A stretch of DNA of 64,000 nt from Scenedesmus sp. ARA3 (taxonomy: Eukaryota > Chlorophyta > Chlorophyceae > Sphaeropleales > Scenedesmaceae). Position 1 is the first letter of the stretch. Each line of letters starts with the position of its first letter. The DNA is taken from positions 56,886 through 120,885 of the forward strand of contig RWJK01001113.1 in assembly GCA_004335835.1 (NCBI GenBank), written 5' to 3'. This document shows, piece by piece, positions 22,716 to 33,400 of this stretch. The translations under genes and the position numbers were made by a program. The notes beneath the pieces were generated by a model that saw nothing but the letters and a program-made list of their open reading frames with translations, was not told where the DNA came from and did no database searches.

Positions 22716-24307
22716 CAGCTTCAACTCGTCATACTCGAACCATATTCAATTCTGCCATGCACGCACAGATGCACGGATGAACGGATTCAGAGTGGACGCT
22801 TGTCGCATGCTGCGATGTGTATGATTGAGCGCCAGGACACAGAAGACAAGAACTTTCATTCTAGATAGCATGTGTATATTTGGCCGAAAGTGCATGCAAA
22901 CTGACAGCTGTTGCCTCAGGCAGTGCGGACCGCACCGGGTCGGTGAAACCACCGTTGGTTGACCCTCAGGGCCTGAGATGCGAGCGTGTTCAAAGTTGTA
23001 TGCTTGTTCGCCTGCCGGTAACGCAGTAGATTCGTTTACGTTTGCTAAATTTATGCAGGGTCGAACCATAATGGTCGCACGATGTCACCAGCTGTCACTG
23101 CCTCTGCCAGCCTGACTGCCAGTGCATTGTTTGGTGTCTGCATTGTAGTCCAATGACACGTTGAGAGAGAATAGAATTCTTATCAACTAAACAAATGTGA
23201 CCTACATTACTCGGCACCATCGAGGTATAGGCATATCTTGAACTATGTGCAGCACAGCAAAGGAGACTCCTGCAAAGCAGTGCAGCACCTCTCATGCCAG
23301 TCACAGCAGCCGAACATTAAGCCAGATCGCCGAGACCTTGCATTCTAAAGAGTTACAACGTGCACGCAGGCAAACAATTCAACCACAATCAGCATAATGT
23401 GTATCAAAACAGTGAGAAGGGCCCCCGAATCCATCATGGCTACTCAACATGACATGCAAGCATTGCTCGGAAATGAAGGACTGTACTCATCATAGACTGT
23501 TGGTACATATTGAAGTACACTGCATTATGCAGGTGGGCCAGCACCAGGGGGGGAGCAGCCACTGATGCACTGCATTTCTGGCAGAACCAGCACACCACAC
23601 ACTGTACTTCATCATACACTATTGGTACATAGTACATTACATAGCAATATGCAGGTGGGACAGCACTAGGGGGGAGCATACACTGCAATCCTGGCAGAAC
23701 CAGCACACCACACATTTGGCATATGCATGTACAGTGTGGACTAGCCCCGGGATGCATGCTGCACATGACGAAGCGCTAACCACACCGCGCCGTCACGCCT
23801 TCTCCAGAAACAACCCCGCCGTAAACCACGCTCACACTGCCTTTTCACACTACAGTGCAGCAGCACATTGCAAGACACACAGCAGCATAATGCAAAGCAT
23901 GCAGCAGCACACTGCAAAACCATACAGCAGCACAATGCAAAGCATACCGCAGCGCAATGCACAAAATGCAGCAGCGCAATGCAAGACACGCAGCAGCACA
24001 ATGGAAGACATGCAGCAGCACAATGGAAGACATGCAGCAGCACATTGCAAGACACACAGCAGCATAATGCAAAGCATGCAGCAGCTGTCACAGCACCACA
24101 AACGGCCCAACAAAACAAACGCGCCTCACTCAAAGTCAAGAGTGCAGCCACCCAAGCGCGGAAGTTGGCAAAAAGGCCGATGGGGGCCGACCTTCAAACC
24201 CTGAGGTCGCAAGCTCGCTCCTGGGCATCCATGCACTGCAGCCCCAGGGCAGCGCCATGTGGGACACACAGCAGCACAGCAACACCACAATCAAGACATA
24301 TCATGCC
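22716..24307. other. SGNH promoter region and 3' flank of the first F-box/LRR gene
   Basis: No supported coding sequence. It contains a satellite-like array (23850-24090) and the left copy of a segmental duplication. Confidence 0.45.
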
Positions 24308-24400
24308 TCACTCATAGCTTAGAGTGCAGCCACCCACGCGCACCCTCTTCAGCGCACCGCACCCCTTCAGAATCAAGCTCTTCACCTGGCACTGTGACAG
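23200..24400. repeat. Left copy of a segmental duplication
   Basis: Collinear with 26810-27600. Shared blocks include 'ttgaactatgtgcagcaca', 'gcaaagcagtgcagcacctct', the aggggggagca block, the 'atgcatgtacagtgtggact' block, and the 3' end of the LRR coding region. It marks the tandem duplication that produced the two adjacent F-box/LRR genes. Confidence 0.8.
23850..24090. repeat. About 21-bp tandem array, roughly 11 units
   Basis: Degenerate units built on 'cagcagcacaatgcaa' with variants gacacg, agcatg and accata. A similar but much shorter remnant is seen in the paired duplication near 27380-27450. Confidence 0.75.
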
Positions 24401-26274
24401 GTCTGGCAGCTGCCGCAGGCTGCTGCAGCCACTGCAGTTGACGAGTGTGAGGCTGGCAGGCAGCTGCTCTGGCAGCTGCTCCAGTGCTGTGCAATTCCAG
24501 AGCCACAGGTTCACGAGCTTGGGTGGCAACTGCGCTGGCAGCCGCTGCAGTGCGCTGCATCCGCTGCAGTCCAGGTCGATGAGGCCAGCAGGCAGCTGCT
24601 CTGGCAGCTGCTGCAGCTGCTTGCAGCCGACTAAGCTCAGCGAAGTGCAGCTTGGCAGCTCTGGCAGCTGCCGGATGGGTGTCTTGCCGCACCGCAACTC
24701 CTGAAGGCTTGGGAATACGCTGAATGAGCTGAACAACTCGCTGATCGCTGTTCCTTGGATAGACAACCTTTGCAATCCCTCTGCAGGCAGCCTGGGTAGC
24801 CTGTCGACTCGAGTGAGGCCGCCTGCCCACAGCTTCTTAAGGCTGCCTGGCATGTCTGGCAGCTCCTGCAGCAGTGGGCAGTCTTGGCATACTAGCTCGA
24901 TCATGCCCGTGTGCGCCAGCTGCGGCAGCTGCTCCAAGCTGTGGCATGCGTAGCATCTCAGGTGAGTCATCGACGCTGGCAGCTCTGGCAGCTGCAAGGC
25001 AGAGAGGCAGCGTGCAGCAGTCAGTCGCGTGCTGATTGCTGGGAACACGCTGGCTGATTGGGTCAGGCTGGCAGCAGGAAACACACCTGCCATCATTGCT
25101 GAATGCGCATGCGTGACTTCCTACGGGAGTGACAACAGTGCCAGTGATGCAGAGCTGCCAGACTGCAAGTGTGACAGCTGCTGTGTGTAGCCGAATTGTC
25201 TGGCTGTATCTTGCCAGGTGTGACTGCACAGTACCAGAAGCCATGCCCGCCAACACTGTTACTGGATCACAGTAAACTTCAGCAGGGTTCAGGCGCTGCT
25301 GTGCACCACTGTCAGCGCTTCACATGCTGCAGCATACTCGATGTTAGGATCTTGGCACGAGCAGCACCCAGCAGCTGAGCTCACCGCTGTCAGCGCTGTG
25401 CATCCTGCAGTGTCCAGGCGCTTCAGGCCTTCAGGCAGCGCGGGGAGCTGCAGCAGGCTGTTGCAGCTCACAGCCAGCTCAACCAAGCTGGGCGGCAGCT
25501 GCGGAAGGCTCTCCAGTTTAGGGCAACTTGCACAGCACAGCTGCTGCAGTGTGAGTGGCAGCGCTGGCAGTGACCGCAGCTTGCTGCAGTGTGCCACGTC
25601 CAGCTGCTGCAGCTGTGGCGGCAGGGGCGGCAGCTCTGTGATGTTGTCGCTGCTGATTTTGAGGCAGGTCAAGTCCCTGACAAGTGGCGGCAGAAAGGAC
25701 GATGGTGTACCCCATCAAAAGCAGCAGCCACAAAAGGTAGTCAGGACCTGAACGCAGGGCAAAACTGGCGACGGCAAAAACACGCAAACATCGAATGGCG
25801 GATGGCAGCTCCTACACAATGCCAGTGGTAGTGGCACTAGCCATGCAAGCCGTCTTACAATACGCTGAGCAGCAGCAAATGCAGGAAGCTGGCTGATTGA
25901 GTTTGCTCACTGTAACAAGATCTTCGAGATACGCTAGCCATTACAGTGGCTTGCTCAGGCTGCAGCGCCTGCTGCTTGCTGCTGCTGCTGCTGCTGCTTG
26001 CTGCGTGTGCCCACCTGCCAGCCTCCATCACTTGCTGCAGCATCCACCGTGGCAAAACAACACTGATTCTGAGATTCAGCTTCCGCATGGAGCCGATGTT
26101 CTTGTGCAGCCAGGAGAGAGCAGATACCGACTCGTTCAGGTGGAAGTTGATGCTGTGGTCCCGCCAGGACACCCTCATGTCTCGCAGCTCACGGCAAGTG
26201 CGTTGCAGCCTGCACATGTCTTCTGGCGTCAGGCGGGGGAAGCACAGCTGCAGGACCTCACGAAGCTTGTCCAT
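24308..26274 (-). CDS. F-box-like / short-LRR protein, paralogue A, 411 aa
   Basis: Three exons join in phase: 26274-26015, 25676-25385 and 24991-24308. The N-terminus (MDKLREVLQLCFPRLTPEDM, then CRLQRTCRELRDM) has the helical Leu/Pro/Cys pattern of an F-box, followed by a linker with SALSWLHKNIGSM. From ~residue 95 to the end run about 14 LRRs of 19-23 residues with consensus LPxLPxxLxxLxCxxCxxLxxLP. If it is an F-box protein it would recruit substrates to an SCF ubiquitin ligase; that is inference from fold pattern only. It has the same intron positions and phases as paralogue B. Confidence 0.7.
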
Positions 26275-27486
26275 GCTGTGCTTGGGAGGTCGCAAACGAC
26301 TGCAAAATCCGATGCGAGGGGGTGTTTCCAGTACAATGAGCAGCAATGTAGCAAAAAGCATAACACGTGTCGTAGATATCAGCAGTCGTTGCACACGACG
26401 GTTGTAGTTATGGGTCTTTGGACCGTCGGACCGCCTGCTTTGGACCGTCGAACCGCCTGCTTGGACCTCGGCAGGTTTGGTAATCGACTCTTTGATCTGG
26501 TGTACGCATAGTTTGTGACAACAGAGCACGGCTTCAGCGGCTATGGCTGCGTAGAGCAGCGGTGGTGGTGGCAGCAGTACCACTACTAGTGGTGACCTCA
26601 GGTCAGGCTGCTGCCAGCTGGTACCTGCTGCCAGCTGGTGTGGGTCGCAACGATGTGTGCCTGATTTCTGGCTGCATGGTGATACACTTGCTTTTGGCAA
26701 CAGGCCCGAGTGCAAGTTTGCGAGCAAGGGCCATTGCTGCATTGTGGCCGCTGTACAGCTGCAGCGGTCAAGGCAGTCACTGCCTGCTGCACGGTGCGGA
26801 AGAATGTGACCTACATAACATGGTGCCGAAGTATAGACATATATTGAACTATGTGCAGCACAGGAGACTCTCCCCTGCAGCAAAGCAGTGCAGCACCTCT
26901 GTTGCCAGTCACATTTCTGGAAGTTACTAGAGTCACTTGGCACAGCAGCAGAACATCAGGCCAGATCGCCGTGGCATGCAAGCATTGCTCGCAGTTGAAG
27001 GACTGTAGATCATCATAATATGAGTCTGGGACTGTTGGTGCATAGTACAACACCCTGCAATATGCAGGTGGGCCAGCTCTAGGGGGGAGCATGCACTGCA
27101 CTCTGGTGTACATGCAGCACCAGCACACCACACACTTAGCACATGCATGTACAGTGTGGACTAGCCCCCGGATGCATGCTGCACAGGACAGAGCAGCAAC
27201 CACACCGCCCCGTCACAACTTGGTCAAAAACAACCCCGCCCCCAAACCACGCTCACACTGCCTTTTCAATCTGCACTTCATATCCTGAACTTTCCCACTG
27301 CAAGGCGTGTGCCAGCATCCACATCGCCACATCCATTGCCAAATCCAACACAGTCCCCACCCATTCAGTCAAAATGTGCTGCCACAGCCACCGTACACTG
27401 CAGCAGCAGCGCAGCAAAGTGCAAGACCATCTGCATAACATGCAGCAGCTTTCACAACCCCACATCCAGCCCTGGCCAAACACGCC
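26275..27486. other. Spacer between tandem F-box/LRR paralogues
   Basis: Carries the promoter of paralogue A and the right copy of the segmental duplication. Near 26415-26460 a ~24-bp motif 'tttggaccgtcg.accgcctgc' is repeated. No coding sequence is supported. Confidence 0.45.
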
Positions 27487-27600
27487 TCACACAAACTCAA
27501 ACAGGGTGCGGCCACCCACGCGCACCTCCTTCAGTGCACTGCACCCCTCTAGCGACACGCGCTGCACTTGGCACTGTGACAGGTCTGGCAGCTGCCACAG
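26810..27600. repeat. Right copy of the segmental duplication
   Basis: Partner of 23200-24400, in the same orientation relative to the downstream-facing end of the LRR gene on the minus strand. Confidence 0.8.
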
Positions 27601-29326
27601 GCTGCTGCAGCCCTCACACCTTAACAGACACAGAGTAGGCGGCAGCTCTGGCAGTTGATCCAGGGCTGTGCAGTTGCTGACATTCAACCACTCGAGCTTT
27701 GGCGGCAACTGCGCCGGCAGCTGCTGCAGGCTTCTGCATCCCCTGCAGTCCAGCTTGGTGAGGCTGGCAGGCAGCTGCGCTGGCAGCTGCTGCAGGCCGC
27801 TGCACCCACTGCAGTCCAGGCCGATGAGACCAGCAGCCAGCTGCTCTGGCAGCTGCTGCAGCTGCTCGCAGCCGCTCAAGCTCAGGATTGTGCAGCTTGG
27901 CATTGCTGGTAGCCGCTGGAGCTGTGGGCTGCCACACTGCAACTCTTCAAGCAATAGCATAGAGCTAGGCAGCTGGCTGACTGCTGTATCGTAGACATGC
28001 AGCAGCGTCAAGCGCTCTGCAGGCATCCGAGGTAGCCTGGTGACTTTCTCAAGGTCGGCTATCCACAGCTTCTCAAGGCTGTCTGGCATGTCAGGCAGCT
28101 CCTCCAGCAGGAAGCAGTGGTTGCAGGCGAGCTCAATCATGCGTGTGTGTGCCACCTGCGGCAGCTTCTCCAAGCTGCTGCACTCATAGCAATCCAAGTG
28201 AGTCAGCGAGGCTGGCAGCTCTGGCAGCTGCAAGGCAGAGTGCGGCAGAATGTTCAACAGACAAACGGGGCGGAGTGCAGCAGTCAGTCAAGTGCTGGTT
28301 GATGGGGCTGAAGGAGGCCAGGCTGAGGACACAACACAGCTGCAATGCTGGACCAATGCAGGCTTGACTTCGCTTGAGCGCAACAACCATGAGCGATTTA
28401 GTGCTGCAACATGGTTGAATACCGTAACACTTGAGCAGGGATCAGCAGCTGCGCTCACCGCTGCCAGCTCTTGGGACACTGCAGTGTTCAGGCGCTGGAG
28501 GCCCTCAGGCAGTGCCGGCAGCTGCCGCAAGCTGTCGCAGCAACTCGCATCCAGCTCAACCAAGCTCGGCGGCAGCTGTGGAAGGCTGTCAAGCAGATCA
28601 CAGCCGCTGCAATTGAGCACTGAGACAGCAGTGGTGCTCAAGCTGCCAGGCAGCGCCCCCAGGTCCTGGCAGTTTTTGCAGTTCAGCTGCTGCAGTGTGG
28701 GTGGTAGCGCTGGCAGTTCACGCAGCTTGCTGCAGCCTGCAACATCCAGCTGCTGCAGCTGTGGTGGAAAAGGCGGCAGCTCTTGGATGTGCTTGCTCTT
28801 GATGCATACGCAGGTTAGTTTCCTGCAAGGATAACAGATGCGATGGTGCGACAATGTGCTTCAGCACGAGCCGCGGCTCTTGTAGGTGACTTAGACACTA
28901 TGATTTGCAACCAGCAGGGCAGGGTGCTGAAAAGTACGTGAAGAAAAACTCTTTCCCGTGCAGTCGCTTGCTCAGGTTGCAGCGCCTGCTGACGGCATGG
29001 CGGCTTCTGCTGTTGCTCAGCAGCAGAAGTTCTGCCGCTCATGCTGCTGCTCACCTGCCACCCTTCAAGACATCCTGCAGCATCCTCCCCGGCAAACCAA
29101 GGCTTATGCTAAGGCGTAACTTCTGCATGGACCATATGTTCTTATGCAGCCAGGCGATGGCAGAGACCGTCCCGTCCAGCTCGAAGTCGATGCTGGGGTC
29201 TTGCCAGGACAAGCTCAAGACCAGGTCCCGCAGCTCGGAGCATTTGCATGTGCACGTTATCATGCACAGTTCATTTGGCGTCAGCCATGGGAGGCAGAGC
29301 GGCAGAATGTGCAGAAACTTGTCCAT
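27487..29326 (-). CDS. F-box-like / short-LRR protein, paralogue B, 458 aa
   Basis: Three exons in phase: 29326-29055, 28822-28459 and 28227-27487, with splice sites homologous to paralogue A. The N-terminal F-box-like segment reads MDKFLHILPLCLPWLTPNEL, then IAWLHKNIWSM. LRRs follow the same LPxLPxxLxxLxCxxC pattern, with two or three more repeats than A. Clear units are LPPTLQQLNCKNC, LPPSLVELDASCC, LPASLTKLDCRGC and LPPKLEWLNVSNC. No membrane segment or catalytic domain is visible. The function is unknown beyond likely protein recognition. Confidence 0.7.
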
Positions 29327-29401
29327 GCTGTGCTCGGAAGGGTTGCAAGAGTCCCATGAAATGATGCTGTGCTCGGAAGGGTTGCAAGAGTCCCATGAAA
29401 T
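29323..29401 (-). repeat. 39-bp tandem duplication at the start of paralogue B
   Basis: The unit 'gctgtgctcggaagggttgc' plus 'aagagtcccatgaaatgat' occurs twice head to tail, directly upstream of the initiator ATG, i.e. in the 5' UTR or core promoter. Confidence 0.9.
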
Positions 29402-30444
29402 GATTCTTTTTCGTTCAGGTAATAAACTTAGTCATTAGAACAATGTGAACCAATGCCAGCTATGACGATGTTGCGGTTTGAATCATGGCACTACCTAGGG
29501 TTGTTTTGTCACTTCAGCCCCCGGCGTGTAGCATAGCCGTAAGGCAGTTGAGCACGGCTGTTTTGCCTTTTGAATTCGCTCAGATACAACTCCTGAACTG
29601 TCCCACCGATGATCTTAACTCCTTCCTGGTGTGCATGTTGGTTCGTGCCCTTCCAAGGCACCAGCTGAAGTGACTTCACCAGTGGTGCTGCTGCATTGCA
29701 GCACTGCTGAANNNNNNNNNNNNNNNNNNNNNNNNNNNNNNNNNNNNNNNNNNNNNNNNNNNNNNNNNNNNNNNNNNNNNNNNNNNNNNNNNNNNNNNNN
29801 NNNNNNNNNNNNNNNNNNNNNNNNNNNNNNNNNNNNNNNNNNNNNNNNNNNNNNNNNNNNNNNNNNNNNNNNNNNNNCTACTCCTAATGGGGACGAACAA
29901 TCACCTCACACACATCTATATGAGACCACTGCCGTTGTAGTTGGTAATGTCTTCATATTGCAGAATGCTTGTGTGGAGTAGTTCAAGCAGTACTGCTTAC
30001 TGCTTGCCGTACGACACTCAAACGTGCACAGTACATGGCACATGATGGCGTTGCATGGATGATCAAATGCAAAGTGATTAGCATACATTCTTGACCAGAG
30101 GGTGGGAGGTCGCGCATCGGCCGTATTGCGACAGCATCAGCTACGGGAGTTAAAGCACAGCACACGTCGCGATCACTGCTGCGGGCACGGGCACCCCCTC
30201 ATACAGGTATCAGATTGATGCTGGAGACACGATCTTTCATGTTCCGTGCGCCATATCAGCAGAACCTGCTTCGTCACTGTCCGCACCGCTGCTCCAGTCA
30301 TTTGCCCAATCACTGTGTCAGTTCAGGCCGAAGGGTTCACGGCGTACTCGGCATACGGTGGGGCGGTATCAAACCCCTTGTACCTGGCTGGCCTGCTCAG
30401 TAGCATTAATTCAAATTTCGCACGATGTCCTGAAACAGCTAGAG
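29402..30444. other. Divergent promoter region with an assembly gap
   Basis: Lies between the start of paralogue B (minus) and the SHOC1-like gene (plus), so it must hold both promoters. Sequence 30200-30444 may contain an additional 5' exon of the plus-strand gene, but no in-phase join could be established. Confidence 0.4.
29712..29877. other. Assembly gap (166 N)
   Basis: Run of N; content unknown. Confidence 1.
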
Positions 30445-33400
30445 ATGACGGTCCCATGTTTGCCGTCTTACGGGGGGTATTGCAACGTTTGGTTGCTCGC
30501 AGTCAAGCGGCAGCAAGCACTGGCGAAGGCGTGCCAGCTTGCAGTGCCACAGCTAGCTGATCTGTCACATCCCTCTCCATCTCCACCAGCAGATGCAGAT
30601 GAACAGCATGGGGAACCAACAGCTGCGCTGCTTCCGGTGTTGTCAAACGCCACAAGTGCAGCAGCAGAAGCAGGAAAGCTTGAGCTTGTCAGAGCGGCAG
30701 CTGCACCACCAGGCAGCACATGCAATAGCAGCAGTGCAGGCAGCAGCGCCTGGGCTGACACACTGGAATTCGCACAGCAATATGGTGGCAGCTGTGAGCC
30801 ACTACCAGTGCTTATGTCCAGCATGCCACGCAGCAAAACAGAGAAGGCTGCCACCAAGCAGGCGATGGCAGTGGTCAAGGCCAGGATAGAGCCAGCAGCA
30901 TTCGACCTGGCACGCCCCAACACCAAGCAAAGCAGCAAGCTGCAGAGCAGCGGTCAACACAGGCCTCCTGCAGCTGAAACTGGTGCCTCAGCTGCTGCAA
31001 ACAGCTTGCAGGACAGCTCTGGAGGTACAGCTGCAGCACTGCCAGCCAGTACAATGGTCAGGTCTCGCAGTTCTGGCTGTCCTGCAAGCACAGCTGCAGC
31101 AACAATTACAGCAGCAGCAGCTCCACTCTTGCAGGAAGTCACAAAGCTGCACCTGCTGTCCTTCAGCAATGAGGGAGAGAGCCTGCAGCGGCATCTGCGG
31201 GCAGGTGCTGCTGCTGAGCTTGAGGTGCCACTGCTGCTGCCAGACACTGCATCAGCAGAGTTTGCAGGAGCGGCAGCAGCAGGCACGGACACAGAGGCAG
31301 GCATGGATGCAGAAGCTGATGGCAGCAGTGCTGGTGGCGAATCTGTGCGGCCTGCGCAACTGGTGTTACCTACCATACTAACAAAGGTAACACTGGAAGG
31401 TGGTTCCTGCAAGCTGCACAGCATGTGCTGCTTACTGCCCGCCAAGCTTGCAGAAACAGCGTGCACAAAATTCGTTTGCATGCACATCATTGGTTGTTCC
31501 ATCATCTGCTCATCTCGCATGCAGTGCTGCAGCAGCCCTGATGCAGCCAGCTTGGCCAGCATCATGCAAGGCACCCACCCAGCAGCCGGCCTAGGGATTT
31601 AGATGGCATGCAAATCACACAGCTGCACACGCATCTCTCTGCTGCCTGCAGCGCTGCCCCATCATGCTGCCGCTGGGTGGGCTGCAGCATGCGCTGCATG
31701 CCTTTCGCATGCATCTCACATATCTGCAGCTCTTTCACATGCAATTTACACAGCTGCTGTTGATGTCTCTGCTGCCTGCAGTGTTGCCCCATGATGCTGC
31801 CGCTGGGTGGGCTGCAGCACATGCTGCAGCAGGTGCAGGAGGAGGAGCCACCACCAGGCGCCTGCGAAGCTCTCTACACCAGGGTGAGCAGCAAGCAGCT
31901 GCCAGTGGTCGCACTGTAGTGTGGGTTCAGCATCGTGTAGCACGCACTTGCTGTGGGTGTCAGCAGTACATGCTGCTTCCCTAGCGCTGGTAGGCAGGAG
32001 TTTCCTGCAAATAAACCAGGTGACATACACCACTTGTGGCTAGGGATGCATCTGCGTCGCAGCAGACAGGTATGCACTGCCTTTCTTGCATGCCAGGAGG
32101 AGATTGCTGCTGGGCCTGAGCAGCTCCTGCTGTTCCTGCAAGGCGTTGCCGCACCTGCGCTACAATGCTGTCACCTATAGCAGGTCATGTGCTTTGATTT
32201 TCTTGTGTTGCAGGTGCAGCCTTTGACACCACGCAAGACAAGTACATCTGCAGCAGCAACAGCAGCTGCTACTTCACCCAGCACCAGCACAGCAGACCAC
32301 GAGGCAGCAGCAGGAGATACTCAAGGCCACTGCAGGACGCATGCAGCTGGGCCACCCAGTATACACAGTCTCCTGCAAGCCTGGGCGCAGCAACATGCAT
32401 GTCAGGCAGCTTCCTGCAAGCTGCCTGGCGGGCTAGCAGCCCAAGCAGCAGCAGCCGCGGCAGTGGATCCTGCGGCTATGTCACCAGCCAGGTATACAGG
32501 ACCAGGTGCTGCTTTCGCCAATGCAGCAGCCAGTGAGACCAGCTCACCTAAGATAAGCAGCGTCCAGGCTGTTCTGCCAGCAGCAGGGGCGACAGTCAGA
32601 GAACACGCGCCAAGCAGCCAGCCAGCGACAGGGCCAGCTGCTGCTGCACCAGCAACGCCGGCAGCAGTGGCAGCAGCAGCGGCTTGCAGGGCAAGCACCA
32701 GTGGCAGCGATATGGCCGTGGAGTTGTGGGGCGAGCCGCAGCAGCCGCAGCTTACGCTGCTGCTGGATGAGGGTGTGCTGCCACCAGTTGATTACCACAC
32801 ACTGCAGCAGCAGCAGCAGCAGCAGGGGTCGGCTGCTGTTTGTCTAGCAGCCAGCTCAAGCAGTGAGCTGGCTCACACAGCCATAGCAGCTGCAAGTGGT
32901 GATGCTGCTGTAACCGAGTCAGGGCTTGAACCAGAGGACGCCTGTGGGCCCCTGCTTGCGGGTTTCAGGCAGCTGCAGGAACGTGCAGCAGCAGAAGCAG
33001 CTGGATACCATGAGGCTGCAGCAGCAGCAGTGCATGCTCCAATGCCATCACCACCGGTAGCAGCGGCAGCGGCATCAGTTGGTGATCAGCGACAACCAAA
33101 CGGTGTCAAAGGCTTTGCTGGCAGCGTCAGCGCAGTTGCAAAGGGCGGCATGGCTTGGGAGGATTATGTTGCACTCGACTGGCTGCCTCCTGGTGCGGAC
33201 ACCAGCAGAGCGCCACAGCAGAAGCATTTGCAGCAGGGACAGCACAACCAGCCGCTGCTGTTGCCTGCTGCAATAGCAGCTGACCTGGTGCCGCTGCCAG
33301 GTGACCTGGCAAGTGCAGCCGCCGATGCTGCTCGCAGGAGTGCCAGGCAGCTGGCAGCAAACAGCGCTGCTGCACCCTGCAGCCTAGCAGCGCTTGTGAC

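Noticed and set aside
23850..24090. CRISPR-like regular array
   Set aside because: Units are contiguous and degenerate with no unique spacers, and the context is eukaryotic nuclear DNA.
23741..24151. Cys-rich minus-strand frames that could suggest a small secreted Cys-rich protein
   Set aside because: Every Cys comes from the gca/tgc unit of the tandem array; there is no start context, signal peptide or paralogue.
32187..32213. ATG at 32187 as the start of a separate gene
   Set aside because: It lies in the intron tail ending ttgtgttgcag; the exon starts at 32214 and continues the upstream phase-0 gene.
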